Source of the DNA: Alphaproteobacteria bacterium HGW-Alphaproteobacteria-4
GTDB taxonomy: Bacteria > Pseudomonadota > Alphaproteobacteria > Rhodobacterales > Rhodobacteraceae
Reading direction: 5' to 3'
DNA: 64,000 nt
Assembly: GCA_002842855.1 (NCBI GenBank)
Contig: PHEE01000014.1
Location: 1 to 64,000 of the forward strand
In this document: piece by piece, positions 43,025 to 54,112 of the stretch
Layout of the letters: each line of letters opens with the position of its first letter
Numbering within the stretch: position 1 is the stretch's first letter
The notes under the pieces: generated by a model
The model's input: only the letters and a program-made list of their open reading frames with translations
Database searches by the model: none
Told to the model about the DNA's origin: nothing
Position numbers and translations under genes: made by a program

Positions 43025-44112
43025 CGTTCCATGGCCCAGTCAGCCGCCTGAATCTCGCGCAAGCGGCTGGCGGTGCGGGCAAACTCGAAGGTTCCTTCAC
43101 CCTCAACATAAAGTCGTTCCGGAACATCCGCCGCCGAACAGATCAGGCGTAGCTTTGCCTCATAGACCGCGTCGATCAGCGTGACAAAACGCTTGGCCTC
43201 GTTGAAATTGGCCGCTGACAGAAGCGGGATTTCATCGATCATCAATACCCGAACGGCACCTGTCAGCGCCAGAAAATCGGCTGGCCCGAGAGGACGCGTG
43301 CAAAGTTCCCAGAAACTCGCCCGGACAACGCCGGCGTGGTGACGCTCCAGCACCAGTTCGCGCCCCAAAAGTGGCAGCCGCAGCGCGGTGCCGGGGTCGG
43401 CACCGGTCAAATCATCCCACATAGCCTGCATGGCCCGCTCGGCCGCCGCATCTGCCGGGGTGAAGTAAACCTGCGCCCCGGCCAGCCGATGCTGTCGATA
43501 ATCGGTCTCGGCTTCCAGCTCGCACACCGCCAGCCGCGCGCGCAGCAGTGCGATGAAGGGTAGAAAAAGCGCGCGGTTCAGCCCGTTGAGATAGAGGTCT
43601 TCGGGTGCCCGGTTCGAGGTTGTCACCACCACCACACCCAGATCTGTCAGGTATTGGAACAATCGCCCCACAACCATTGCATCGGCGATGTCGCTGATCT
43701 GCATTTCGTCCAGACATAACAGCCGGACCTGTGCCGCGATTGACTCGGCCATCGGGCGGATCGCATCTTGCACCTCGGTCTTTCGAAGCTCGTGCAGGCG
43801 GCCCTGGACCTCTTGCATGAAGCTATGAAAGTGCACGCGCCGTTTGGCCGGAGCGGCGACATGGGCAAAGAAAAGGTCCATCAGCATCGACTTGCCGCGC
43901 CCGACCCCGCCCCAGAGATAGACGCCTTTTTCAGGTTGAACCACGGTTGCGCGCCCCAAAAGGCCGCGCAACCCCGCAATGCGACGTGGCGGCGACTCGA
44001 GCGCCTGCCGCACCGTTTCAAGCAGCGGCAAAGCGGCGCGCTGTGCGGGATCGGCGCGCAATTCGCCTGCCGCCACTTTTCCATCATAAATTTCGGTCAG
44101 ACTTTGTCTCAT
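43021..44112 (-). CDS. zapE: Cell division protein ZapE (AFG1-like ATPase)
   Basis: 363 residues from ATG 44112. Walker A WGGVGRGKSMLMDLFF at about 67-82; HFHSFMQEVQGRLHELRKTE; Walker B LLCLDEMQISDIADAM; VTTSNRAPEDLYLNGLNR. ZapE is an AAA-type ATPase that destabilises FtsZ polymers. The length is normal. The upstream open frame to 44394 overlaps the divergent DUF4170 gene and is not conserved in character, so I reject it. GGAGG lies close to the ATG. Confidence 0.94.
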   Translation of the reverse strand: MRQSLTEIYDGKVAAGELRADPAQRAALPLLETVRQALESPPRRIAGLRGLLGRATVVQPEKGVYLWGGVGRGKSMLMDLFFAHVAAPAKRRVHFHSFMQEVQGRLHELRKTEVQDAIRPMAESIAAQVRLLCLDEMQISDIADAMVVGRLFQYLTDLGVVVVTTSNRAPEDLYLNGLNRALFLPFIALLRARLAVCELEAETDYRQHRLAGAQVYFTPADAAAERAMQAMWDDLTGADPGTALRLPLLGRELVLERHHAGVVRASFWELCTRPLGPADFLALTGAVRVLMIDEIPLLSAANFNEAKRFVTLIDAVYEAKLRLICSAADVPERLYVEGEGTFEFARTASRLREIQAADWAMER

Positions 44113-44202
44113 GCGCCTCCGATAGCGCGGCCTGCGCGCCTTGAGAACCCCGCTCGCATCGCATAGGTTCGCGCCGTCACCGCAACCTTTCACGGAGATC
44201 AG

Positions 44203-44448
44203 ATGACCCAGCGACTTCACCTCGTATTCGGCGGCGAATTGGTCGACCCCGTACATACCGAGTTCAAGGACGTCAGCAAGATCCATGTCGTGGGTGTTTT
44301 CCCCGATTACGCCAGCGCCTATGTGGCCTGGAAGGCCAACGCCCAACGCACCGTTGACGATGCGCATACCCGCTACTTTCTCGCGCATCTGCATCGCCTG
44401 CGCGACGAGACCGAAGCGGCAAGCCCCACCGAGGAGTTGGGTGGCTAA
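44203..44448 (+). CDS. DUF4170 family small protein
   Basis: 81 residues: MTQRLHLVFGGELVDPVHTE, FKDVSKIHVVGVFPDYASAY and AWKANAQRTVDDAHTRYF. This matches the DUF4170 family of alphaproteobacteria, function unknown. There is no signal peptide. It precedes waaA and lpxK by twelve bases, an association that recurs in Rhodobacterales and hints at a link to lipid A synthesis. Confidence 0.85.
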   Translation: MTQRLHLVFGGELVDPVHTEFKDVSKIHVVGVFPDYASAYVAWKANAQRTVDDAHTRYFLAHLHRLRDETEAASPTEELGG

Positions 44449-44460
44449 GCGCTACCGATC

Positions 44461-45711
44461 ATGCCTCGCTCACTTGCCCTTTGGCTGCATTTGCTGACGC
44501 ACCGCGAAGCTGTGCCGCAGGCGGATGACGTGTCGTTGCCGCAAGTAACGCGACCGGCGGGCGCTATGATCTGCGTCCATATTGCTGCGCTGGAGGCACA
44601 GCCCGCTGCGCTGTTTCTGGTGCGCGCAATCCTGCGCCTGCGGCCGGGCATTGGTATTGTCGTGACAGGGGCAAACTCGGGCGTTGCCTTACCCGCAGGT
44701 GTCATGGCGACGTGCGCGCCAGCGGGAACAATATCGGCGGCGCGCGCATTTCTGGCTGCCTGGAGCCCCGATTTGGTGCTTCTCGTGGGGGCGCCGAAGC
44801 CGAAAACAATGCCTACTGCGTTGTTGATCGAGGCAGCGGCGCAGAATGTGCCGCTATTGCTTGTCGAGTCGCGTTTCGCTGCGCCGGGCGGTGCGCGGCT
44901 GCCGTGGTTCTGGCCGCGCGCGGTACTGCGCGCGCAGTTGGCGTGCTTTCAACGCATTCTGGTGCCCGATCAGGCGAGCGCTGCGTGGCTCGCGCGGCTC
45001 GGGGCAGCACTTGATCGTGTTCACACATCGGGCAGCATCCGCGAACCAGTAGAACCCCTTCCTTGCACCGAGGCCGAACGTTCGGCGCTCGCCCGGCAGC
45101 TGCATTCGCGACCGGTCTGGTTTGCGGTAGCTGTTCCCGAGGCCGAAGAGGCGACGGTGCTCGATGCACACGAAAAGGCGCTTATGCGCGCGCATAGGAT
45201 GCTTCTGATCTTGTTACCAAAAACGCCCGATCGTGCCGAGCAGATTGCCGCGGCAGTCGAAGCGAGGGGGCACAGAGCGGCGCGTCGCACGCTTGAGGAA
45301 GAACCCGAAGACGATGTTCAGGTGCTTGTTGTTGAAGATGAAAGCGAGCTTGGGCTCTGGTATCGGCTGGCGCCTGTTACATGGATGGGTGGCACCATGA
45401 TTCCGGGCGAAACATCGCGCTCGCCCCTGGAACCTGCAGCGCTCGGGTCCGCCATCGTGCACGGCCCTGCCATCGCTGCGCATGGCGCTGACTATGCCAG
45501 GCTCGCCGAAGCAGGCGCAAGCCGCGTAACGGGCACACCCGCAGCGCTGGCCGATGTCGTGGTCGAGCTGATCGCGCCCGACAGGGTGGCTGCATTGGCT
45601 CACAATGCATGGCAGATGATTTCAGGTGATGCGGGCGTGGCCGAACAAATGGCGCGGCAGGTGCTTGCAGATATGGATGAAGCCGCAGCGCATGCCGGGG
45701 TGCGCGCATGA
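44461..45711 (+). CDS. waaA: 3-deoxy-D-manno-octulosonic acid (Kdo) transferase
   Basis: 416 residues. GT-B type glycosyltransferase pattern: an N-terminal half with [20 protein letters not shown] and VLLVESRFA, and a C-terminal half with [20 protein letters not shown] and [17 protein letters not shown], the WaaA Kdo-site signature. It attaches Kdo to lipid IVA. The sequence is divergent in its N-terminal part, lacking the usual WaaA start. Overlaps lpxK by four bases, and this pairing supports the call. Confidence 0.85.
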   Translation: MPRSLALWLHLLTHREAVPQADDVSLPQVTRPAGAMICVHIAALEAQPAALFLVRAILRLRPGIGIVVTGANSGVALPAGVMATCAPAGTISAARAFLAAWSPDLVLLVGAPKPKTMPTALLIEAAAQNVPLLLVESRFAAPGGARLPWFWPRAVLRAQLACFQRILVPDQASAAWLARLGAALDRVHTSGSIREPVEPLPCTEAERSALARQLHSRPVWFAVAVPEAEEATVLDAHEKALMRAHRMLLILLPKTPDRAEQIAAAVEARGHRAARRTLEEEPEDDVQVLVVEDESELGLWYRLAPVTWMGGTMIPGETSRSPLEPAALGSAIVHGPAIAAHGADYARLAEAGASRVTGTPAALADVVVELIAPDRVAALAHNAWQMISGDAGVAEQMARQVLADMDEAAAHAGVRA

Positions 45712-46706
45712 TACGCGCGCCGCTTTTCTGGTTTACCCCGCCAGACCGACCGGCGCTGGCTGCGCGTCTTCTCGCGCCGCTTGGTGCGGTTTACGCGGCG
45801 GCGACAGCAAGGCGGCTTCGACGCGGCGGCGCGGGTTTTGTGCCGGGGGTTCCGGTGATCTGCGTCGGCAATCTGAATGCAGGTGGCACCGGTAAAACGC
45901 CAACGGTGATTGCGCTGGTGCAACTTCTGGCGGAACGCGGGGTGACGGCACATGTGGTAAGCCGTGGCCACGGTGGGCAGTTGACCGGGCCGGTGCAGGT
46001 TTGCGAACGTGCGCATTCGGCGGTCGATGTTGGCGACGAGCCGCTGCTGCTTGCGGCGTTTGCTCCGACATGGGTGGCGCGTGATCGCGCGGCGGGCGCC
46101 GCGGCGGCGGTGGCGGCTGGGGCGCAGGCAATCGTGCTTGACGATGGGCACCAGAATCCGGGCCTTCACAAAGACCTGTCGCTGGTGGTGGTCGATGCTG
46201 CGCGAGGTTTTGGCAATGGCCGCTGCCTGCCGGCGGGGCCGTTGCGCGAGCCGGTGCCGGTGGGTCTGGCCCGCGCCGATCTGCTTCTCTCTGTCGGTTC
46301 CGCCGCAGCGCAGGCAGGCTTTTCGACAGTTTGGGGCAAGAATATCGCGGTCCCCCGCCTGACCGGAGCGCTGGAGCCTTTGGAAACCGGCATGGATTGG
46401 CAAGGGCTGCGCGTGCTTGCTTTCGCGGGCATCGGGCACCCGCAAAAGTTCTTTTCCACCTTGCGCTTGCTGGGTGCCGAATTGTTGCGCGGCGAAGCGC
46501 TGGAGGACCACCAGCCGTTCAGCCACGCGCTGCTGACCCGTCTGGAGGTCGAAGCGCGTTCGCTGGGCGCGCAGATGGTGACGACCGAAAAAGACGCGGT
46601 GCGGCTTCCCGCAACCTTCCGGCCCAAAGTGCTGGTTCTGCCGGTGCGCTTGCAGATGGACGACACAGCGCCACTTGACGCCGCACTGTTGCGGCTGGGT
46701 CTTTAA
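45708..46706 (+). CDS. lpxK: Tetraacyldisaccharide 4'-kinase LpxK
   Basis: 332 residues. Starts [16 protein letters not shown], then the Walker [13 protein letters not shown] at about 54-65, [34 protein letters not shown], and the late [15 protein letters not shown]. It phosphorylates the 4' position of the lipid A precursor at the inner membrane. Stop TAA overlaps the convergent CoA-transferase stop in TTAA. Confidence 0.96.
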   Translation: MIRAPLFWFTPPDRPALAARLLAPLGAVYAAATARRLRRGGAGFVPGVPVICVGNLNAGGTGKTPTVIALVQLLAERGVTAHVVSRGHGGQLTGPVQVCERAHSAVDVGDEPLLLAAFAPTWVARDRAAGAAAAVAAGAQAIVLDDGHQNPGLHKDLSLVVVDAARGFGNGRCLPAGPLREPVPVGLARADLLLSVGSAAAQAGFSTVWGKNIAVPRLTGALEPLETGMDWQGLRVLAFAGIGHPQKFFSTLRLLGAELLRGEALEDHQPFSHALLTRLEVEARSLGAQMVTTEKDAVRLPATFRPKVLVLPVRLQMDDTAPLDAALLRLGL

Positions 46707-47839
46707 CGCCCGAGTTCGGCGCGCACTTCGGCGTCGTGCTCGCCCAAGGTGGGCGAGGGGCGGACGAGCGCCAGTTCGGCCCCCGAAAACCGCACCGGCA
46801 GCCGAACGCCCGGCACTCCGCCCGGCGTAATCTGCATGCCGCGTGCGACGATTTGCGGGTCGGCAAAAACCTCGGCCATGTCGTTTATTGGCCCGGCGGG
46901 AACGCCTTCGGCCTCGCAAGCTGCCAGCAGGTCCGATTTCGTCCAGATTTGCGTTACCGATGAAATCCGCTTGGTTAGATCGCCGCGGTTCTTGATACGG
47001 TCGGAATTGGTGATGTATTCGGGTGCGAGCGCCAATTCCGGTAGATTCAAGAGTTTGCAAAGCCGCTGATATTGCGCGTCATTTCCGGTAGCGAGGATCA
47101 GGTGTCCGTCGGCGCAGGGGAACACCGCATAGGGCACAAGGTTCGGGTGCGCGTTGCCGAGCCGCTGCGGTGCATCGCCGGTGGCGAGGTAATTCATCGC
47201 CTGATTCGCCATCACTGCCGCCGCCACATCAAACAGCGCCATGTCGATGTGCTGGCCCTCGCCGGTCGCCGCCCGCTGGTGCAGTGCCGCCAGAATCGCA
47301 GTGCTCGCATAAACGCCGGTGAACACATCCACCACCGCCACGCCCACCTTTTGAGGCTGGCCGTCAGGCTCGCCGGTCACGCTCATCAGCCCCGACATGC
47401 CCTGGATGACGTAGTCATACCCTGCCCGCTCGGCGTAGGGGCCATCCTGCCCAAAACCGGTGATCGAGCAGTAGATCAGCCGCGGGTTCAACGCGCGAAG
47501 GCTTGCATAATCAAGCCCGTATTTCGTAAGGCCCCCGACCTTGAAGTTTTCGATCACCACATCGGCGCGCGCCACCAGATCGCGCACGAACGCTTGGCCC
47601 TCGGGCGTGCGAAAATCACAAACGACCGAGCGCTTGCCCCGGTTGGTGGCGTGAAAATAGGCCGCTGCCTTCTCGCCCTCGCGGGTGATGAAAGGTGGCC
47701 CCCACCGGCGGGTATCATCGCCCTCGGGCGCCTCGACCTTGATCACATCGGCGCCAAGGTCGGCCAGCATCTGCCCGGCCCAAGGGCCGGCCAGAATCCG
47801 CGCAAGTTCAAGCACCTTCAGCCCGGCAAGTGGCGTCAT
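46703..47839 (-). CDS. CaiB/BaiF family CoA-transferase
   Basis: 378 residues of the class III CoA-transferase family: [60 protein letters not shown] and [12 protein letters not shown], the region that carries the catalytic Asp. It moves CoA between carboxylic acids; substrate not readable. Located two bases behind the dsbA-like gene in the minus-strand run dciA - dsbA - this gene, so probably co-transcribed with them. Confidence 0.92.
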   Translation of the reverse strand: MTPLAGLKVLELARILAGPWAGQMLADLGADVIKVEAPEGDDTRRWGPPFITREGEKAAAYFHATNRGKRSVVCDFRTPEGQAFVRDLVARADVVIENFKVGGLTKYGLDYASLRALNPRLIYCSITGFGQDGPYAERAGYDYVIQGMSGLMSVTGEPDGQPQKVGVAVVDVFTGVYASTAILAALHQRAATGEGQHIDMALFDVAAAVMANQAMNYLATGDAPQRLGNAHPNLVPYAVFPCADGHLILATGNDAQYQRLCKLLNLPELALAPEYITNSDRIKNRGDLTKRISSVTQIWTKSDLLAACEAEGVPAGPINDMAEVFADPQIVARGMQITPGGVPGVRLPVRFSGAELALVRPSPTLGEHDAEVRAELGR

Positions 47840-47841
47840 GC

Positions 47842-48516
47842 CTATTTCGCCAGTTCCGCGTCAAGGATGACCTTGAGCGCGTCATAGCCCATGTTCGAAT
47901 ACTTCACGCCGTTGACAAATAGCGTTGGCGTGGCGTTCACGTCATCGGTGGTGGCGCGGGTCTGGAAGGTGGCAACCATCTGTTCGGCGCGCGCATTGTC
48001 GGTAAGGCACACGTTAAGCGCCTCTTGCGTCATGCCAGCCCTGAGCCCGATCTTGATCAGGTTGGCCGCAACCGTCGCGTCGGCGCCATCGCCGATCCAG
48101 TCGCGCTGGGTTTCATAGATCACGTCGGTGACCGGGTAATATTTCGCAGGCCCGTCGCAATTGGCTACCATCGCGGCCATCAGACCAAAGCGGTCGAAAT
48201 ACACTTCGCGGTGGATGAACTTCACCAGACCGGTGTCGATGTAGTTGGCCTTGAGCTGGCCAAAAACCGTGTCATGAAAGTTGGCGCAATGCGGGCAGGT
48301 GTACGAGGCGTACTCGATCAGCGTTACCTTGGCCTGCTCATTGCCCAAGATCACGTCGGGCAGAAGTTCTGTCGATGCGGTGCCGGTTGTTTGGGCGACG
48401 GCGGCGAGCGAAAACTCGGAGTTGGATGCGGAAGGCTGGGCCAGCCACCACCCGCCAGCCGCCACGGCGGCGGCGGCGGCAACGCCCAGCATCATGATCG
48501 GGGTAGCTTTTGCCAT
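47842..48516 (-). CDS. DsbA-family thiol:disulfide oxidoreductase
   Basis: 224 residues. N-terminal signal or anchor ([20 protein letters not shown]), then a thioredoxin-like fold with active site YTCPHC (Cys74, Cys77), VILGNEQAKVTLIEYASY, and cis-Pro segment NATPTLFVNGVKYS. It acts in periplasmic disulfide formation. In many alphaproteobacteria mutY - dciA - dsbA - smc are contiguous; here smc lies about 10 kb away and a CoA-transferase follows instead. Confidence 0.92.
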   Translation of the reverse strand: MAKATPIMMLGVAAAAAVAAGGWWLAQPSASNSEFSLAAVAQTTGTASTELLPDVILGNEQAKVTLIEYASYTCPHCANFHDTVFGQLKANYIDTGLVKFIHREVYFDRFGLMAAMVANCDGPAKYYPVTDVIYETQRDWIGDGADATVAANLIKIGLRAGMTQEALNVCLTDNARAEQMVATFQTRATTDDVNATPTLFVNGVKYSNMGYDALKVILDAELAK

Positions 48517-48519
48517 GGG

Positions 48520-49074
48520 TCAGCCTTTCTGAGGGTTGGAATCGGTTTGGCCGCGGCGCGGCACTTGCTTGGCGCGGGATAATACGTTCTGCCCCAGCAT
48601 CGCAAGGGCGGCGCGCAGGTTGGGGTCGGAAACCGCCGATACGGCCGCCTCTGCGCGGCGAACCGCCACTGGGTCGGGGGCGGGCGGCTCGGGTTTAGGG
48701 GCGGGGCCAAAAGCCGCCTGCCCCTCGGCAAAGCCGATGGGTGCGGTCTGAGTCAGCAAGATGCGGGAAATCGCGTTATAGCCATAGCAGGCGTTCACAC
48801 GCTCGCGGATATGATCCAGCTGCATCTGCACCACCGGCGCCAAAGGGCCAATCGTCAGCAGCGTCAGCGTGGCACCAAGACCACCCTTGCCGTAACCTAC
48901 TTTGACAGGGCGCGTATGCGCTGCAATTTCTTCGCCCACCACCTCGGGCCAATGCGTCAACAAGCGCGCCACGGTGAAGCCGCGCGTTTCGCCTGCCTTG
49001 CGCACGGGTTCGCGCACCAAACTGCCGGTCGGCTCGAAGCCGCGCATCCGGCGCTTGTGGGGCGAAAGTGTCAT
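48520..49074 (-). CDS. DciA/DUF721 family protein
   Basis: 184 residues. N-terminal basic segment and the DUF721 core: ARLLTHWPEVVGEEIAAHTR, ATLTLLTIGPLAPVVQMQ, and NACYGYNAISRILLTQTAP. DciA proteins assist loading of the replicative helicase DnaB in bacteria without DnaC; whether this Rhodobacterales member does so is inference. The C-terminal third is Pro/Ala-rich linker. Divergent from mutY. Confidence 0.82.
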   Translation of the reverse strand: MTLSPHKRRMRGFEPTGSLVREPVRKAGETRGFTVARLLTHWPEVVGEEIAAHTRPVKVGYGKGGLGATLTLLTIGPLAPVVQMQLDHIRERVNACYGYNAISRILLTQTAPIGFAEGQAAFGPAPKPEPPAPDPVAVRRAEAAVSAVSDPNLRAALAMLGQNVLSRAKQVPRRGQTDSNPQKG

Positions 49075-49155
49075 CGCGGGCTTTCCCTTTTTGCGCGGTC
49101 ATTCTAGGCAGGTTACGCGGTTTTGCCAGCCCATTGCCGCGGGGAGCCATAAAGA

Positions 49156-50223
49156 TTGCGTGACGGAGCAGAGGCGGAACTCGGGCAGGCGTTGCTGGCG
49201 TGGTATGATCGCCATGCCCGTATTTTGCCGTGGCGTGTTGCGCCGGCGGCGCGTGCCGCGGGCGCGCAACCAGACCCCTATCAGGTCTGGCTTTCCGAGG
49301 TGATGCTGCAGCAAACCACCGTCGCCGCCGTGCGCGGCCATTTTGCGCGCTTCACCGCCGTCTGGCCAGATGTGGCAGCGCTGGCCGCCGCCCCGGATGC
49401 CGAGGTGATGGCCGCGTGGGCGGGGCTTGGCTATTACGCCCGCGCGCGCAATCTGCTGGCTTGCGCGCGGGCGGTTGTGGCTGACCACGGTGGCCGCTTC
49501 CCGGCCACCAGTGCCGGGATGCGCAGGTTACCAGGCATTGGCCCCTACACTGCCGCCGCGATTGCCGCGATTGCCTTTGATGAACCCGCGACCGTGGTCG
49601 ATGCCAATGTCGAGCGTGTGGTGTCGCGGATTTTTGCAGTGCAAACGCCGCTGCCCGCGGCCAAACCCGCGCTGACCGTGCTTGCCGCGCGCCTGACGCC
49701 CGCGCGCCGCCCCGGTGACCATGCACAGGCGATGATGGACCTCGGCGCCACGATTTGCACCCCCCGGGCGCCCAATTGCGAGGCTTGTCCGATCGCCGTG
49801 TTTTGCGTGGCGCGCGCCAAGGGCGTTGCTGCGGCACTGCCATTCAAGGCTGAAAAACCGGCCAAACCCACACGCCTCGGCATCGCATACGTTGCCCGCC
49901 GCGAAGATGGCGCACTGCTGCTGGAACGGCGTCCGCCGCGCGGGCTATTGGGCGGCATGCTTGGCTGGCCGGGGTCGGATTGGGGTGATAACCCGGCGGC
50001 TGCGCCGCCCCTTGCCGCTGATTGGCGCGAGGTGCCGGGCGAGGTGCGCCACACCTTCACGCATTTCCATTTGCGCCTGCGGGTCTGGCTGGCCGAGGTG
50101 GCCACGGGTGGCAACCCGGAACGTGGTCACTTCACCCCGCCAGCCGAGTTTGACCCTGGCGCCCTGCCAACACTGATGCGCAAGGTCTGGCGCCACGCGC
50201 AAGCCACCCTTGCGGCTCGATAA
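49156..50223 (+). CDS. mutY: A/G-specific adenine glycosylase MutY
   Basis: 355 residues. Catalytic Glu48 in VWLSEVMLQQTTV, the helix-hairpin-helix LPGIGPYTAAAIAAIAF, catalytic Asp in VVDANVERV, and the [4Fe-4S] cluster cysteines C201, C208, C211, C217 (CTPRAPNCEACPIAVFC). The C-terminal domain is MutT-like. It removes adenine mispaired with 8-oxoguanine. Start is TTG 49156: an in-frame TAA at 49150 rules out anything upstream, and GGGAG lies ten bases before it. Confidence 0.96.
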   Translation: MRDGAEAELGQALLAWYDRHARILPWRVAPAARAAGAQPDPYQVWLSEVMLQQTTVAAVRGHFARFTAVWPDVAALAAAPDAEVMAAWAGLGYYARARNLLACARAVVADHGGRFPATSAGMRRLPGIGPYTAAAIAAIAFDEPATVVDANVERVVSRIFAVQTPLPAAKPALTVLAARLTPARRPGDHAQAMMDLGATICTPRAPNCEACPIAVFCVARAKGVAAALPFKAEKPAKPTRLGIAYVARREDGALLLERRPPRGLLGGMLGWPGSDWGDNPAAAPPLAADWREVPGEVRHTFTHFHLRLRVWLAEVATGGNPERGHFTPPAEFDPGALPTLMRKVWRHAQATLAAR

Positions 50224-50311
50224 CCCGGGCGCATCTGCCGCAGGTCATGTCAATTGCGTCTGATCGTCGCTCGGCTATCATCCGCGCGTTTTCGCTACCC
50301 CGGAGGGACCG

Positions 50312-51454
50312 ATGTCTACCCGCGAAGAAATCCGCCGCCCCGCCCGCGCTTTGCCATTCTGGCTGTCGCTTGGCATGGTGCCGCTGGCCATTCTTGGCGC
50401 CACTGTCGGCGGCTGGACCGTGATCTTGCTGCCGGTCTATGGCTGGGTGGCGGTGACGGTGCTCGACGCGATCCTGGGGCGCAACGAAGACAACCCCGAT
50501 GTGGAAACCCCCGAGGCAGACCTGTTCTGGTATCGCCTGATCACCATGATCTGGTTTCCTGTGCAGTTTGTCACGATCTTCGGCATGATCTGGTGGGTGA
50601 CCCATACCGACCACCTGAACGCGCTGGAAACCATCGTGCTGTTCTTCGGCGTCGGCGTGATTTCGGGCACGGTGGGCATTGTCTACAGCCACGAGCTGTT
50701 TCACCAGAAGAACAAGCTGGAAATCGGGTTGGGCGATCTGCTGCTTTCGACCGTGTTCTACGGGCACTTTCATACCGAGCACCTGCTTGTGCACCACTGG
50801 TATGTTGGCACCCCGCGTGATGCCGCGACCGCGCGCTATAACGAGGGGTTCCATCGCTTTTTCTGGCGGGTGCTGCGCGATTGCCCGCGCTCGGCGTGGC
50901 ATGCCGAAAAGCTGATGCTGGCGCGCGCCGGGCGCAGCATGTGGCACCGTTCCAACCCGTTCTGGCGCTACGGCGCGCTGCAACTGGTGATGATTGCGCT
51001 GGCGATCTACCTCGGCGGCTGGGTGGGGCTGGCGCTGTTCGCCTTTCAGGGCTTCATTGCAATCTGGCAGCTTGAGTTGACCAACTACGTTGAGCATTAC
51101 GGCCTGACGCGCGAACACAAGGGCGAGGGCAAGTATGAACATGTGTTGCCGCGCCATAGCTGGAACGCCAGCCACATGGCCTCGAACTGGCTGCTGATCA
51201 ACCTGCAACGCCATTCCGACCACCACTACAAACCCGACCGCCGCTTTCCCTTGCTGCAAACCTACACCGATGAGGAAGCCCCCCAATTGCCTTATGGCTA
51301 CCCGGTCATGACCACGCTGGCGATGATTCCGCCGCTGTGGCGGCGACGGATGAACCCGCGCGTGCGTGCGTGGCGCAAGAAGTACTACCCCGAGATCACC
51401 GACTGGTCGGCCTACAACAAGGGCACCAACCCGATGCCTGCGGGGTCGGTCTGA
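50312..51454 (+). CDS. alkB: Alkane 1-monooxygenase (AlkB-like)
   Basis: 380 residues, membrane di-iron hydroxylase. Histidine boxes: HELFH (127-131), HTEHLLVHH (154-162), and HSDHH (301-305), plus the AlkB motif NYVEHYGL (258-265). Five to six hydrophobic helices. It hydroxylates terminal carbons of n-alkanes using electrons from rubredoxin. No rubredoxin or rubredoxin reductase gene is adjacent and there is no fused rubredoxin domain. Followed by a strong hairpin terminator. Confidence 0.95.
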   Translation: MSTREEIRRPARALPFWLSLGMVPLAILGATVGGWTVILLPVYGWVAVTVLDAILGRNEDNPDVETPEADLFWYRLITMIWFPVQFVTIFGMIWWVTHTDHLNALETIVLFFGVGVISGTVGIVYSHELFHQKNKLEIGLGDLLLSTVFYGHFHTEHLLVHHWYVGTPRDAATARYNEGFHRFFWRVLRDCPRSAWHAEKLMLARAGRSMWHRSNPFWRYGALQLVMIALAIYLGGWVGLALFAFQGFIAIWQLELTNYVEHYGLTREHKGEGKYEHVLPRHSWNASHMASNWLLINLQRHSDHHYKPDRRFPLLQTYTDEEAPQLPYGYPVMTTLAMIPPLWRRRMNPRVRAWRKKYYPEITDWSAYNKGTNPMPAGSV

Positions 51455-51513
51455 ACCCGGAAGCCGCGCCGTTGAGTCGCGTGGAATGACCCGCGCGAAA
51501 GGCGTAGAATTTG

Positions 51514-51552
51514 CTCGCGGCGCCGAATGCCGGCGCCGCGAATTCTCTTCTT
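51514..51552 (+). terminator. Strong hairpin after alkB
   Basis: A 10-bp stem, CGCGGCGCCG (51516-51525) pairing with CGGCGCCGCG (51531-51540), with a 5-nt loop, followed by AATTCTCTTCTTC. The tail is pyrimidine-rich rather than a pure U-run. It ends the alkB transcript and lies in the 113-bp gap before the lipoprotein gene. Confidence 0.55.
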
Positions 51553-51567
51553 CGCGAGGAGGTGCGG

Positions 51568-52074
51568 ATGTTCGGGAAATTGATGGCGACACTTGCGGTT
51601 GCCGCAATTGTTGCGGGTTGCGCGACGACAGCAGAGGTGGCGGTGCCGTTCAATGCGGCCGAAGTTGCCTATATCAATCAGAGCGGACCGGCAAAGGTAA
51701 GCGGTCAGGGCTTCACGCGTCTGTCCAACGGTGCCGTGATCACCTGCGCCGGCACCAAGGCGGAGCTGGTGCCCGCTGGTCAGTATGCCAAAGAACGTAT
51801 TGCGGCGATCTACGGCAATGTCGGCGGCGGGACCATGTCCGTTTCGCAGCCGATGCCCAGCATAAGCGCGCCGTCTGAATACGCGACGATGCGGCGCACG
51901 ACAGTCTGCGATGCCTCGGGCAACTTCGAATTCGCCGGGGTAGCCAATGGCGACTACTATGTCATGACCGTCGTGCAATTCGTTCGCGGTCAGGGCTTCG
52001 CCCCCGAGGGCAATCGGCTGGTCAGGCTGGTGCGTGTCGCCGATGGCAAAAGCCTCCGCGTGGTCATGAACTGA
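51568..52074 (+). CDS. Putative lipoprotein of unknown function
   Basis: 168 residues. Lipoprotein signal MFGKLMATLAVAAIVAGC with lipobox cysteine at about residue 18. The C-terminal half (TVCDASGNFEFAGVANGDYY) resembles a carboxypeptidase-regulatory-like beta domain. I do not recognise a named family. Start ATG 51568 with GAGGAGG just upstream. Convergent with ccrM. Probably attached to a membrane facing the periplasm. Confidence 0.75.
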   Translation: MFGKLMATLAVAAIVAGCATTAEVAVPFNAAEVAYINQSGPAKVSGQGFTRLSNGAVITCAGTKAELVPAGQYAKERIAAIYGNVGGGTMSVSQPMPSISAPSEYATMRRTTVCDASGNFEFAGVANGDYYVMTVVQFVRGQGFAPEGNRLVRLVRVADGKSLRVVMN

Positions 52075-52081
52075 GCGGAAG

Positions 52082-52110
52082 AAAAAACCCCGCCGTTCTT
52101 CACGGCGGGG
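52082..52110 (-). terminator. Rho-independent terminator of ccrM
   Basis: CCCCGCCGT (52088-52096) pairs with ACGGCGGGG (52102-52110) around a 5-nt loop; on the minus strand it is followed by TTTTTT (52082-52087). It ends the ccrM transcript and probably also works for the convergent lipoprotein gene. Confidence 0.85.
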
Positions 52111-52162
52111 CAAGGCGGTGCCAGCGGGCGGGCCGCGCAGCACTGGCGATTTCGGGTAGGTA

Positions 52163-53362
<1,200 letters not shown>

Positions 53363-53366
<4 letters not shown>

Positions 53367-53998
53367 TGGGTTAGAGAAATATCTTGATACAAGATGTTGT
53401 GCACCGGCTTGAATGAACGCCTATGGTGTGGGGTGACGCCCAGATTTCGCAGCGCCGTGAGATGGTCGGGCGTGGGATAGCCTGCGTTTTTTTCCCAACC
53501 ATAGCCGGGGAATTGTTGCGCCAAATCCACCATCAGCGCGTCGCGCGCCACCTTCGCGATGATCGAAGCGGCGGCAATCGAAAGGCTGCGCGTGTCGCCC
53601 CGCACAATACATTCGGCGCTGGCTGCCAGGCCGCCAGGCATCCGGTTGCCGTCGATCAGGGCATGGTCGGGGGCAAGCGCAAGCGCCGACAGCGCCCGGC
53701 GCATTGCCAAATGCGAAGCCCGCAGGATGTTGAGCGCATCGATCTCTTCGACGCTCGCATGCGCCACCGCGCAATCGGCGCTGGCCCAGATCTCGGCAGC
53801 CAGCGCTTCGCGCCTTGAAGCGCTGAGCGCCTTGCTGTCGTTCAGTCCGGGGGGAATGTTGCCCGGGTTCAGCACTACGGCGGCGGCGGTGACCGGGCCG
53901 CAAAGGGGGCCGCGGCCGACCTCATCGACCCCGGCGATGCGGAACAGGCCGCGCGCTTGCGCCGCGGCTTCGAATGCATAATCGGGCTTGGTTTTCAT
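53363..53998 (-). CDS. rnhB: Ribonuclease HII
   Basis: 211 residues. Active-site motif GVDEVGRGPLCGPV with Asp25 and Glu26, later LIDGNRMPGG and SIIAKVARDALM. It cleaves RNA in RNA/DNA hybrids and at single ribonucleotides in DNA. It lies directly upstream of ccrM on the same strand; the rnhB-ccrM order is common in alphaproteobacteria. Confidence 0.96.
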
Positions 53999-54034
53999 GT
54001 GACGATGAAAGCCGCAAAGGCGACGTCAGCGCAA

Positions 54035-54064
54035 CGCAAAAAGGCGGGGGCATCGCCCCCGCCC
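54035..54064 (-). terminator. Rho-independent terminator of the exported-protein gene
   Basis: GCGGGGGC (54044-54051) pairs with GCCCCCGC (54055-54062) around a 3-nt loop; on the minus strand CCTTTTTGCG follows. It ends transcription of the gene at 54113-54595 before rnhB. Confidence 0.75.
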
Positions 54065-54112
54065 CCGCCCGCCGCAGGCGCACTGCTCAACAACACGCGG
54101 CGTTGGAAACCG

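Noticed and set aside
45600-47060. Long minus-strand open frame across lpxK (486 codons)
   Set aside because: Antisense to the clear lpxK and waaA genes, composition Arg/His/Gln-rich, no domain.
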